Under the pieces are notes generated by a model, which saw nothing but the letters and a program-made list of their open reading frames with translations, was not told where the DNA came from and searched no databases. A program made the translations under genes and the position numbers. Below, in pieces: positions 43,911 to 52,025 of a stretch of 64,000 nt of DNA (positions within the stretch are counted from its first letter, which is position 1; every line of letters starts with the position of its first letter). The stretch lies in assembly GCF_014395225.1 (NCBI RefSeq), contig NZ_CP060723.1, positions 2,294,001 through 2,358,000 on the forward strand. Direction: 5' to 3'. Source of the stretch: Pedobacter roseus. GTDB lineage: Bacteria; Bacteroidota; Bacteroidia; Sphingobacteriales; Sphingobacteriaceae.

Positions 43911-45029
43911 CTATTTAAAAGCAGCTTTCAATTGATCAGCCGCATAAGCCTGTGCGGCTTTAGCTTCGGGCACCAAAATAGCCATTCCAAAGAATTCGTG
44001 TGTTACGCCTTCATAATTTTTACTGTCAACCTTTACTCCGGCAGCTTTTAATTTATCGGCCAGCATTACACCATCATCATGTAAAGGATCAATTTCTGCA
44101 GTAATAATGGTGGTTGGAGGTAAGCCTTTTAAATTTGCATTAACCAGTGAGATTTTTGAATCCTGTGCTTCAATCATCGTATTTAAATATTTTTCTGTAA
44201 ACCAGCCCATCATTGCCTTATTAAGCGGTTTGGCTTTTTCATACATTTTATAAGATGCTGTGTTCATGTCCGCTTGTGCAATTGGATAAACCAAAACTTC
44301 ATGTACAGGAATCATAATGTGTTTATCGCGGGCCATAATTGATACGTTGGCTGCTAAGTTTCCTCCGGCACTTTCACCAACAACTGCAATTTTAGCGGGA
44401 TCAGCTTTTAAGCTTACTGCATTTTTAACCGCCCACTCGTAAGCCGCAAACGCATCGTTATGTGCAGTTGGGAATTTATTTTCAGGTGCTAAGCGGTAAG
44501 CTACTGAAATTACAACAGCACCAACCTGCTCAGCCAAGGCCTGTGCCGATGCATTGTAAACATCTAAATTGGCAATCACAAAGCCACCACCATGGTAATA
44601 CACAATTAATGGATATGGGCCGCTACCTTCTTTAGGCGTGTAAACACGTAAGTGGATTTTTCCGCCGCTAACATCAATATCTTTTCCCATCGTATCTACT
44701 TTTGGTGTAGGAATGGCAATGTTATTCTGTTTTACAAGGTCCATTACTGCATCTGTTGGCGTATGGTTTTTACGGGCGTCGGTAGCACTTAAGGTTTCAA
44801 TAGGTTTATCACCATAACTGCTTAATTTTTCAATTACCGTTTGCATTTCGGGTTTAATGGTTTTACCCCATTCAGGTGCCGGGCCTGCAGGTTTTAATCC
44901 TGCCGCTGCGGTAGAATCAATAATGGTCGAATCTGTTGTGGTAGTAGTTTTTGTGCTGCTCGTACACGCTGCAAGCGAAACTGCCATGCCGCATATTATA
45001 GCGCTAACTTTTAATGGATAGGTTTTCAT
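43911..45029 (-). CDS. Lipoprotein alpha/beta hydrolase (HSL-type esterase)
   Basis: The 372-residue product has a lipobox SLAAC with the lipidated cysteine at residue 22, then a threonine-rich linker and an alpha/beta hydrolase domain of the hormone-sensitive-lipase group: oxyanion-hole YHGGGFV near 148, nucleophile elbow GESAGGN near 218, an acidic residue in EIDPLHDDG near 316 and His in THEFFG near 346. It should be a membrane-anchored esterase or acetylhydrolase in the periplasm or on the cell surface; the substrate is not evident. Confidence 0.87.
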   Translation of the reverse strand: MKTYPLKVSAIICGMAVSLAACTSSTKTTTTTDSTIIDSTAAAGLKPAGPAPEWGKTIKPEMQTVIEKLSSYGDKPIETLSATDARKNHTPTDAVMDLVKQNNIAIPTPKVDTMGKDIDVSGGKIHLRVYTPKEGSGPYPLIVYYHGGGFVIANLDVYNASAQALAEQVGAVVISVAYRLAPENKFPTAHNDAFAAYEWAVKNAVSLKADPAKIAVVGESAGGNLAANVSIMARDKHIMIPVHEVLVYPIAQADMNTASYKMYEKAKPLNKAMMGWFTEKYLNTMIEAQDSKISLVNANLKGLPPTTIITAEIDPLHDDGVMLADKLKAAGVKVDSKNYEGVTHEFFGMAILVPEAKAAQAYAADQLKAAFK

Positions 45030-45172
45030 AGGTTATTTTTATGTTTTATTTTAATATGTTTCTATAACAGTATCAATCAAATAAGTGTTTTTGCTGACTT
45101 ACAACTTTTTAGAATTTAACTAAACAGCAAACATCTTGGCGAATTAACGTGTTCTAAATATAAAACTTAGAT

Positions 45173-45541
45173 ATGCTAACGGAAATAACAGGACTGCCAG
45201 ATCATATTTTTGGCGTAAGGGCAACTGGAGAAGTAACCAGTGATGATATTAAAGATGTACTGATCACCGGCCTGAAAAGAACAGCGCAGCGTTTTAATGA
45301 AATCAGGTATTTGCTTGTTTTAGAAACAGATGTGAAGAATTTTACTGCTGGCGCCTGGATGCAGGACGCTAAAGCCGGCATCCAGAATTTTACCAAATGG
45401 AAAAAGATAGCTGTGGTAAGTGCTGAAAAAGGTGTTGAATGGTTTACAGACATCTTTACGATTGCTACGCCAGGTAAATCGAAAGGATTTAAACCTAGTG
45501 AGTTGGAAGAAGCAAAAGCCTGGTTAGACACTGAAGATTAA
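45173..45541 (+). CDS. SpoIIAA-like STAS-fold protein
   Basis: The 122-residue product matches the SpoIIAA-like family: VRATGEVTSDDIKDVL near 14, a central YLLVLETDVKNFTAGAWMQD, and KKIAVVSAEKGVEWFTDIF near 78 with a C-terminal helix ELEEAKAWLD. The phospho-acceptor serine of true SpoIIAA is not obvious, so it may be a ligand-binding relative. It is first in a cluster with a Lys-rich peptide and an MscS channel, all same strand and close together, which suggests a stress-response unit. Confidence 0.8.
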   Translation: MLTEITGLPDHIFGVRATGEVTSDDIKDVLITGLKRTAQRFNEIRYLLVLETDVKNFTAGAWMQDAKAGIQNFTKWKKIAVVSAEKGVEWFTDIFTIATPGKSKGFKPSELEEAKAWLDTED

Positions 45542-45561
45542 TATTTATAAAATAATAACCT

Positions 45562-45714
45562 ATGAAAAATACCAAAACAGCTGAGGAAAGTAGCAAGGCT
45601 ACCGCTCCAAAAAACACGAAAGCCAAAGGTGCTGATGATAAAGTAACTTCAGCAAAAGATGCCAAAAAAGTAAATGTAACAAAAGATGCTCCCGTAAAAA
45701 ACAAAAAAGCTTAA
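45562..45714 (+). CDS. Small Lys/Ala-rich disordered protein, 50 residues
   Basis: ATG at 45562 opens a frame of 50 codons ending in TAA at 45712-45714. The product is MKNTKTAEESSKATAPKNTK at the start, with repeats of AKDAKK and TKDAPVK and no hydrophobic residue run; it is basic, likely unstructured, and could bind nucleic acid. It starts 20 bases after the SpoIIAA-like gene and ends 19 bases before mscS, so it is probably in the same operon. The opposite-strand frame covering it is a shadow. Confidence 0.65.
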   Translation: MKNTKTAEESSKATAPKNTKAKGADDKVTSAKDAKKVNVTKDAPVKNKKA

Positions 45715-45733
45715 GAAATAAGAATCCCTTTGT

Positions 45734-46540
45734 ATGAAGATTGATGCCGGTAATATTGACCATTTTTATGATAAAGCCTATGATTGGATAATTGATAAAG
45801 GACCTTCTTTAATTTTAGGCATAGCCATACTTATTCTAGGTTTATGGTTGATTAAACTATTTGGTAAATGGATGCAGGGCGGCATGCACCGCAAAGATGT
45901 AAATCCATCTTTAAGGCCGTTTTTAACCAGTTTAATGCTCATTACCTTAAGGATTTTACTGGTACTTACCGTGATGCAGATTATCGGCATCCAACTTACT
46001 TTTTTAACCGTTTTAATTGGAGGTATTGGTGTAGCTGCCGGTTTGGCATTATCAGGCACCCTACAGAATTTTGCCAGTGGGGTTTTGATTTTGCTCCTAA
46101 AGCCTTTTGTAGTGGGCGATAATATCATTGCACAAAGTCAGGAAGGCACGGTAACCTCTATACAGATATTTTATACCATTGTAAAAACATTTGATAACAG
46201 AACGGTGGTGATTCCAAACAGCAAACTATCTAACGAAGTGATCATCAACATCAGCAGGGAAGGCAGCAGGCGTTTGGATATAGAAATGAAATTTAGCTAT
46301 GGGATTGATTATGATCAGGTGGTCGCTATTTTTAATAAAACTGTTGACGAATTTAAAGATTGTTTGAAAACACCAGAAAGAAGAATCGGTGTATCATCAC
46401 TTGAAGACAGCGGTTTTAAAATAAGCCTCAATCTTTGGGTAAATGCACACGGTTTTACCGATACCAAACTTGCGTTTTTGGAAGTCCTGATGAAAAACTT
46501 GAAATTGGGTGGTATAAAATTACCTGGAATGCCCGAATAA
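45734..46540 (+). CDS. Small-conductance mechanosensitive channel, MscS family
   Basis: The 268-residue product has three to four membrane helices in the first 130 residues; the pore-lining third helix is GVAAGLALSGTLQNFASGVL with the Ala/Gly pattern of MscS. The middle beta domain follows with KPFVVGDNIIAQSQEGTVTSI and NRTVVIPNSKLSNEV. It opens on membrane tension to release solutes during osmotic downshift. Position in the SpoIIAA-like cluster suggests stress-controlled expression. Confidence 0.92.
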   Translation: MKIDAGNIDHFYDKAYDWIIDKGPSLILGIAILILGLWLIKLFGKWMQGGMHRKDVNPSLRPFLTSLMLITLRILLVLTVMQIIGIQLTFLTVLIGGIGVAAGLALSGTLQNFASGVLILLLKPFVVGDNIIAQSQEGTVTSIQIFYTIVKTFDNRTVVIPNSKLSNEVIINISREGSRRLDIEMKFSYGIDYDQVVAIFNKTVDEFKDCLKTPERRIGVSSLEDSGFKISLNLWVNAHGFTDTKLAFLEVLMKNLKLGGIKLPGMPE

Positions 46541-46543
46541 TGA

Positions 46544-46912
46544 CTATTTTCTTAATAAAGCATAAATTTTATCCATTAATTCGTCGATGTTGAACGGTTT
46601 TGCCATAAAATCATCGGCAAGCAGGTCATCAACAGCATAATTGCTCGCATTGTAACGGGCAGAAATCATTAATACAGGGATATGTTTTGTAGTAGCCGTA
46701 TCTTTAAGTTCTTTTAATAGCACTCTACCATCAGCATCAGGAAGCATGATGTCCATGATAATCACATCAGGATTTAGATCATGAACATGGGTAATAAAAT
46801 CTGCTCCTTTATTTAATCCGGCAACGTTGAAAGCTTCGCTTTCTAAAATAAGGGTGATTACATCTAGGATTGCATGGTTATCTTCGATAACCAAAATATT
46901 CTTCTTTGCCAA
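46544..46912 (-). CDS. Single-domain response regulator
   Basis: The 122-residue product is a bare receiver domain: acidic pair Glu10-Asp11 (VIEDN), phospho-acceptor Asp54 (IIMDIMLPDADG), threonine-site Ser and Lys104-type AKPF. The start is a TTG at 46912 and a perfect -7 box lies at 46940-46947. It is divergent from the bacteriophytochrome kinase gene across 147 bases, so it may receive phosphate from that kinase or another. No output domain is present. Confidence 0.9.
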   Translation of the reverse strand: MAKKNILVIEDNHAILDVITLILESEAFNVAGLNKGADFITHVHDLNPDVIIMDIMLPDADGRVLLKELKDTATTKHIPVLMISARYNASNYAVDDLLADDFMAKPFNIDELMDKIYALLRK

Positions 46913-46939
46913 GCTTTGGATGATTTTTTAAATTTCAAA

Positions 46940-46947
46940 CAAATATA
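46940..46947 (-). promoter_or_regulatory. -7 promoter element for the response regulator
   Basis: The minus strand reads TATATTTG, an exact TAnnTTTG match 27 bases before the TTG start, giving a leader of about 20 bases. Confidence 0.5.
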
Positions 46948-47012
46948 TAATAAAAAACAAATCCTAAAACCGAATTCTCTAAATTAGAGACATTCTAAAA
47001 ATAGGCTTAATA

Positions 47013-47042
47013 TTTGTTAACCCGTTAAATCTAATATTTTTG
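47013..47042 (+). promoter_or_regulatory. -33/-7 promoter for the phytochrome operon
   Basis: TTTG at 47013-47016 and TATTTTTG at 47035-47042 are 18 bases apart and match the Bacteroidota consensus exactly. The ATG at 47060 follows after 17 bases, giving a short leader. Confidence 0.65.
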
Positions 47043-47059
47043 CAATATTAATATATCGT

Positions 47060-49273
47060 ATGACTAAATTTTCTGTAGACCTAACCAATTGTGATCGGGA
47101 ACCGATTCATATTCCCGGTAAAATTCAATCACATGGTTTTCTTATAGCGGTTGATAAGAATACTTTTTCTATTACTTATCTCAGCGAAAATACAGGAGAT
47201 TTTTTAAAAGAACAGGCAAAAAATCTTTTAAATCAGTCGCTCTCCGGTTTGAATCATTTAATACAACAGCACAATCCTGAATTTAATATCGAAGATCTGC
47301 TGAAGCTGGGCATCATCCGCAAAAGTTTCGATGCCATTAGTCCTCATCCGGTTGAGATTAACGGAAACCCTTTTTACCTGATTATTTCTCCTTCCGATGA
47401 TAACTGGTTGCTTGAATTTGAACCCGTTACTTTACAATACGATATTCAGAGTTCGATAGGCCGTTCAGCATCATCCATGCTGCAGGGCAAGAGTGTTGCT
47501 GCTTTATTGAGTAGTGCCGCACTTGAAGTTAAAAAACTGATCAATTACGATCGGATTATGATCTATAAATTTTTAGATGATGGTCATGGCGAGGTGGTAG
47601 CTGAAGAAAAGGAAGATAACTTAGAACCTTTTTTTGGTTTACATTATCCCGCGTCTGATATTCCTAAACAGGCAAGGGAATTGTATAAACTTAATTTAAC
47701 CCGGTTAATTGCCAATGTAAATGCCCAGGATTCGCAGATTATCACCTTTAAAGAAGATCAGCCGCTCGATCTAACAAACGGAGGATTACGTGCGGTATCG
47801 CCTATTCACATTCAATATTTAAAAAATATGGGTGTGCACTCAAGTTTCAGTATATCGTTGATTTCTCATGGTGAACTTTGGGGTTTAATTGCCTGCCATA
47901 ACTATAGTTCAAAATTTATTGATTATAAAGCAAGGGAAGGCTCTAAATTAATCGGGCAGATTCTTTCTTCAGCCTTAGAATACCGTCAGGATGAAGAGGA
48001 TGCAGAAGTCATAAAGCAGTTTAAAGATACGGCCAGTGTACTCGCAGAGCATTTAGACCGGGATAAATACCTGGTTGAGGCCATTACAACCCACAAAACA
48101 AACATTTTAGATGTTACCAAAGCTGGAGGTGTGGCCATAATTTTCGAAAATGAACTTAAAACCATCGGAAATGTACCATCAGCGGAAGAAATATGGGAAC
48201 TTTCCCATTGGCTGAAAAATACCAGCGACGAGTCGATTTATTACACACATCGTTTACCTGAAATCCATTCTCCGGCTAAAAAATATAAATCTACTGCTGC
48301 AGGGATTCTTTCCTGCACGTTAAACAAAGAGCTGGGAGAAATGATCATCTGGTTCAAACCTGAAATTATCAGCAATGTAAACTGGGCCGGAAACCCCGAA
48401 AAGCCAGCAGCACCTTCTGAAAATGGCCTGTTAAGTTTATCACCAAGGAAATCTTTCGAAATCTGGTCGCAGGTGGTTAATAATACCTCCGAAAAATGGC
48501 TTGCAGAAGAAATTGCTTCTGTGTTACGGATCCGTGAGATTATCATCACCGATATCAATAAAAAAGCCAACGAAATCAGGCAGCTTAACGAAAAATTACA
48601 AGCAGCTTATGAAGAATTGGATACCTTCAGTTATACCATTTCGCACGATTTAAGGACGCCGTTAACCTCTATCAAAACCTATGCTGAACTGTTGCTGAAA
48701 AATAAAAGCATTGATGAAGGCGGCAGAAAGATGTTAGACAGGATTTTGAACGGTGCCAATAAGATGAACTTTCTAATTAAAGAAATACTGAATCTGGCCA
48801 GGGTTGGACGTTCTGATGTCGTTTTTGAAACCGTTGACATGGATTCATTGTTAAATGAAATTAAAAACGAAGTGTTGACGGCTTTTAAAGCAGACAGCTC
48901 CGAACTGATTTTAGGGCAATTACCTAACTTAAAAGGCGACAGAACAATGATTGCACAGGTTTTTACGAACCTGATCGGGAATGCCGTTAAATACTCTATG
49001 ATGGCGGATAAACCCAAAATAGAGGTTTACGGGACTGTTGAGGGAGGGGAGATTATTTATGCCATTAAAGATAACGGTATAGGAATTGATAACCGGTATT
49101 ACGACAGGGTGTTTGAACTTTTCAAACGCATGGACAATGTGAAGGAGATTGAAGGAACAGGAGTAGGATTAGCTATTGTAAAAAGGGTTGTAGAAAAACA
49201 CAACGGAAGGGTTTGGTTCGAGAGTAAGTTAAATGTGGGTTCTACCTTTTATGTAGCTTTTAAAAACGGATAA
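47060..49273 (+). CDS. bphP: Bacteriophytochrome histidine kinase
   Basis: The 737-residue product has PAS (about 10-115), GAF (about 130-310), PHY (about 315-500), HisKA and HATPase domains. The biliverdin-attachment cysteine is Cys11 in NCDREPIHIPG; the chromophore pocket is intact (PASDIP at 197-202, His250 in SPIHIQYLKNMG, His280 in ACH), and the PHY tongue shows WAGNP and PRKSF at 462-466. The kinase His is His529 in TISHDLRTPLTS. These features indicate a photoactive red/far-red sensor. A response regulator begins 1 base after its stop and heme oxygenase follows, so the operon makes both chromophore and signal relay. Confidence 0.94.
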   Translation: MTKFSVDLTNCDREPIHIPGKIQSHGFLIAVDKNTFSITYLSENTGDFLKEQAKNLLNQSLSGLNHLIQQHNPEFNIEDLLKLGIIRKSFDAISPHPVEINGNPFYLIISPSDDNWLLEFEPVTLQYDIQSSIGRSASSMLQGKSVAALLSSAALEVKKLINYDRIMIYKFLDDGHGEVVAEEKEDNLEPFFGLHYPASDIPKQARELYKLNLTRLIANVNAQDSQIITFKEDQPLDLTNGGLRAVSPIHIQYLKNMGVHSSFSISLISHGELWGLIACHNYSSKFIDYKAREGSKLIGQILSSALEYRQDEEDAEVIKQFKDTASVLAEHLDRDKYLVEAITTHKTNILDVTKAGGVAIIFENELKTIGNVPSAEEIWELSHWLKNTSDESIYYTHRLPEIHSPAKKYKSTAAGILSCTLNKELGEMIIWFKPEIISNVNWAGNPEKPAAPSENGLLSLSPRKSFEIWSQVVNNTSEKWLAEEIASVLRIREIIITDINKKANEIRQLNEKLQAAYEELDTFSYTISHDLRTPLTSIKTYAELLLKNKSIDEGGRKMLDRILNGANKMNFLIKEILNLARVGRSDVVFETVDMDSLLNEIKNEVLTAFKADSSELILGQLPNLKGDRTMIAQVFTNLIGNAVKYSMMADKPKIEVYGTVEGGEIIYAIKDNGIGIDNRYYDRVFELFKRMDNVKEIEGTGVGLAIVKRVVEKHNGRVWFESKLNVGSTFYVAFKNG

Positions 49274-49274
49274 A

Positions 49275-49694
49275 ATGAAAACGCCAGATATATTTTATGT
49301 TGAGGATGATATGGATTATGCATTTTTTATGCAAAGTGCCGTACAAGAAGTAAAAGATACACTCAATTTAACCATTGTGGAAGATGGGGCAGATGCTTTA
49401 CAAAAACTGCAGAATTTTGCGGACAGTAAAACTAAGCCTAAACTGATTTTGCTGGATTTAAACCTGCCTGGTTTATCTGGTCTTGACTTGTTAAAATTTA
49501 TCAGGGATATTCCTTACCTTAAAACCATACCGGTAATCTTGTTTTCTACTTCAGATAATCCTGATGATGTAAAAGCATCTATTGAATTTGGGGCCAATGC
49601 TTATTTAACCAAACCTGATGGTTACGAAAACCTGGTGAAATGCGTACATTCTGTACACGACTTTTGGTTTAACCAACATTTAAGGCTAAATTAG
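49275..49694 (+). CDS. Response regulator, Rcp1-like, partner of the phytochrome
   Basis: The 139-residue product is a single receiver domain with VEDD at 9-12, the phospho-acceptor Asp61 in ILLDLNLPGLSGL, a Ser in LFSTSDNP and Lys in LTKPDGY. Its ATG begins 1 base after the bphP stop, so translational coupling and functional pairing are clear. Single-domain regulators of this type (Rcp1) take phosphate from phytochrome kinases; the output is then by protein contact. Confidence 0.93.
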   Translation: MKTPDIFYVEDDMDYAFFMQSAVQEVKDTLNLTIVEDGADALQKLQNFADSKTKPKLILLDLNLPGLSGLDLLKFIRDIPYLKTIPVILFSTSDNPDDVKASIEFGANAYLTKPDGYENLVKCVHSVHDFWFNQHLRLN

Positions 49695-49714
49695 AATTTA
49701 TAAAACATTTATAG

Positions 49715-49744
49715 AAAGATTCGGGTATTAAACCCGGATCTTTT
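49715..49744 (+). terminator. Terminator-like hairpin between regulator and heme oxygenase
   Basis: GATTCGGGT (49718-49726) pairs with ACCCGGATC (49732-49740) with one G:U, preceded by AAA and followed by TTTTCTTTTT. Heme oxygenase begins only 37 bases later, so readthrough or a separate start must supply its mRNA. Confidence 0.75.
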
Positions 49745-49780
49745 CTTTTTAAGATCATTTTAAAAAAATATTACCACGAT

Positions 49781-50365
49781 ATGATTGCCAATTTATTGAG
49801 AACAGAAACTGCAGAAAACCATAAAACGCTCGAATCGCTGATGTTTGTAAATGAAATTGTGAACAATTCATTAAGCATTGAACAGTATAAAAAACTATTA
49901 ACCGTTAATTATATCATCCATCAGAAATTAGAAAATACTTTAGCCAATATGCTCGATGCCGATATTGCTGCAGCACTCGAAATGAACAGCAGGTTAAAAC
50001 TTTCTGCATTAGAAAAAGACTTAAATTACTGGGGAATTGATAGTTTGACTTTGCCCGGCCTTGATTTCGAACTTTATCTCCCTCAAAAAAATACAGCAGA
50101 AGTTTTAGGCGCTTTATATGTGCTTGAAGGCGCTACATTGGGTGGAAACGTAATTAAAAGGCATATTTTAGCCAATCCAAACTTTAAAGATCAGGATGGC
50201 GGTCTAAATTATTATGGCGTTTACGGGGAAGAGTTGAGTACAAAATGGAAAAAATTCGTTTCTGTATTGAACGAACGTGTAGAAGAGGCCGATTACGAGC
50301 GTTGCATCAACAGTGCCAACAAAACCTTCAATAACCTGATCAACTTATCAAAACAACTCAGTTAG
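49781..50365 (+). CDS. Biliverdin-producing heme oxygenase
   Basis: The 194-residue product matches bacterial heme oxygenases of the BphO type: the axial histidine His14 in TAENHKTLESLM and the distal-helix motif YVLEGATLGGNVI near 112. It opens heme to biliverdin IX-alpha, iron and carbon monoxide. In this position, directly after bphP and its regulator, it should make the phytochrome chromophore. A terminator-like hairpin precedes it, so its expression may be partly independent. The heme-uptake genes beyond it may supply substrate. Confidence 0.92.
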   Translation: MIANLLRTETAENHKTLESLMFVNEIVNNSLSIEQYKKLLTVNYIIHQKLENTLANMLDADIAAALEMNSRLKLSALEKDLNYWGIDSLTLPGLDFELYLPQKNTAEVLGALYVLEGATLGGNVIKRHILANPNFKDQDGGLNYYGVYGEELSTKWKKFVSVLNERVEEADYERCINSANKTFNNLINLSKQLS

Positions 50366-50549
50366 TCTTGCTGATTTTGATCTCCGAAATGTAAAAAATG
50401 GGCCTGCAATAGTGCCAGGGCATTTTTTTTTGATTGTGAAAATGTGCAAAACTTCTTTCAAATAAATATTTGCTTTCTGTTGTTAATTCAAGGTAAATAT
50501 GTATTATTGAAAAAATAAATTTTTTAAACCTTAAAAACATCAATTAGCG

Positions 50550-50729
50550 ATGGAAAAATTCTCAAAAGTTAAAGCTGCTGTTGCTGCTATTGAAGCAGAT
50601 GTAGAAAAATTTTATAATGCTGGCAATGCAGCTGCTGGTACTCGTGTGCGTAAAGCAATGCAAGATCTTAAAGTTTTAGCACAAGAAATCCGTGCAGAAG
50701 TAACTGACAAGAAAAACTCTGGAAAATAA
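50550..50729 (+). CDS. Histone H1-like (Hc1) small protein, 59 residues
   Basis: ATG at 50550 opens 59 codons ending in TAA at 50727-50729. The product starts MEKFSKVKAAVAAIEADVEK, then FYNAGNAAAGTRVRKAMQDL and ends KKNSGK; this matches the Hc1-like nucleoid proteins found across Bacteroidota, which bind DNA through basic helices. A rho-independent terminator follows. The opposite-strand frame over it is a shadow. It sits between the heme oxygenase and the HmuY gene but is probably an independent, well-expressed gene. Confidence 0.82.
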   Translation: MEKFSKVKAAVAAIEADVEKFYNAGNAAAGTRVRKAMQDLKVLAQEIRAEVTDKKNSGK

Positions 50730-50747
50730 TATTTCGCGAGTAAGAAA

Positions 50748-50780
50748 CAAAAAGGGTTCTGGTATGCCAGGCCCCTTTTT
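50748..50780 (+). terminator. Terminator after the histone-like gene
   Basis: AAAAAGGG at 50749-50756 pairs with CCCCTTTTT at 50772-50780 with CTGG/CCAG extending the stem, then G and T residues. Confidence 0.85.
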
Positions 50781-50805
50781 GCGTTTATAGATACTTTTGA
50801 AAAGC

Positions 50806-50839
50806 TTTTAAAAAGATAAAGCTCCCCATCGCGGAGAGC
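50806..50839 (-). terminator. Terminator of the hmuR-hmuY operon
   Basis: On the minus strand GCTCTCC (50839-50833) pairs with GGGGAGC (50827-50821) across 5 bases, followed by a U-rich stretch (TTTATCTTTTT). Confidence 0.65.
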
Positions 50840-50927
50840 TCTTATCCAACTAACAAAACATATTTTTTTTAACCTGCAAAGTCTAATAAACGTATTGCTC
50901 ATTAAACTTCGCAGGTGTTTCAGAATA

Positions 50928-51998
50928 TTATCCTTTTTTAACCAGTTTATAATCAATTACCGGTTTACCGCGGGTACCTGCATCTCCGGCACCCATCGAA
51001 ATGAATTTTAATTTGTAAACATTGCCCGCAACATCTTTTATGACGTAAAAAATATCTATTTTAACGCCTGTTGCAGGTGAAGTGCTTCTCCAATCTGAAC
51101 CTATAGCAGTTCTTTCGTTTTTAAAATTTACAGCGCTAATGTTCGATTCTTTAAAGTCAGCATAACTCACGGTACTCGTGGCTACCACACCAGCGCTCAC
51201 GCCGTTTAAGTTGTTCAGGAAAATCAGGTCTGAAAAATTGTAGGGTACCAAAACATTTGAGAATAAGGTTTGATATACAGAGTAAGTCCAAACCAGATCC
51301 CAATTAGCTTTCTCAGGCTGCACATTAACAATTGCGCCATTGGTAAGCGAAACGAATTTGAAATCAAAGTTTGCATCCTTTGGAATATCAACGGTGGTGA
51401 AATTTGTAGTTTCTTTAATTTTACCATATTGCAAAGTATATCCTCCGGATGCATTTCTGGTTACTTTAAGTTTAATCCATGATCTTGCTGCAATACCGCC
51501 ACCGGTACCACGGTTTAAAATTATAATTTTATTGTCAGCAGCAGTAGCAGAAACTGCCGGAATTACGGTGTTTGAAAGATTGCCGTTAATTGCATCGAAA
51601 TAAGCAAAATCAGTGTTTGCAGGGTTGGCCTGATTAACAGCTAGCGTTAAACCCAAGGTATCTGCTTCACTTACTGTAGCAAGACTTGCATTAGATGCGG
51701 TAATTACCTTTGCACCTGCACCTGTGGTATTATTTATTATTACCCTGAAATCAGCGCCACTGTAAAAACCTAAATCCCATGATGATCGCGCTACCGAAGT
51801 TTGTTTATCTGCACTAAAATCTAAATAAACACTATTTCCTGCAGCACTTCCCAGTTCAGTTCCCACCAGGCCGTTAAGCGTTAAAGTATTGCCATCAGAT
51901 GGTGGAACAACCACAATAGGTTCATCCGAATTTTTTTTACAAGCTGTAAAGGTTACCGCCAAAAGCGCGACAGTGATCATTGAGTTAAATTTGTTCAT
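50928..51998 (-). CDS. HmuY family heme-binding lipoprotein
   Basis: The 356-residue product has a lipobox TFTAC with lipidated Cys20, then a beta-rich HmuY domain with SSWDLGFYSGADFRVIIN near 72 and ANWDLVWTYSVYQ near 233, ending DYKLVKKG. HmuY proteins capture heme at the surface and pass it to the HmuR receptor. The gene starts 27 bases after the receptor stop, so they form one operon. The protein is longer than the Porphyromonas HmuY, probably with an enlarged beta domain. Confidence 0.87.
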   Translation of the reverse strand: MNKFNSMITVALLAVTFTACKKNSDEPIVVVPPSDGNTLTLNGLVGTELGSAAGNSVYLDFSADKQTSVARSSWDLGFYSGADFRVIINNTTGAGAKVITASNASLATVSEADTLGLTLAVNQANPANTDFAYFDAINGNLSNTVIPAVSATAADNKIIILNRGTGGGIAARSWIKLKVTRNASGGYTLQYGKIKETTNFTTVDIPKDANFDFKFVSLTNGAIVNVQPEKANWDLVWTYSVYQTLFSNVLVPYNFSDLIFLNNLNGVSAGVVATSTVSYADFKESNISAVNFKNERTAIGSDWRSTSPATGVKIDIFYVIKDVAGNVYKLKFISMGAGDAGTRGKPVIDYKLVKKG

Positions 51999-52025
51999 GT
52001 TTATTGTAATTATATTGTTTTATGA

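Noticed and set aside
45495..45704. 69-codon minus-strand frame
   Set aside because: It is the mirror of the Lys-rich 50-codon gene and the end of the SpoIIAA-like gene.
50612..50956. 114-codon minus-strand frame
   Set aside because: It covers the histone-like gene and two terminators; the plus-strand 59-codon frame matches a known family.
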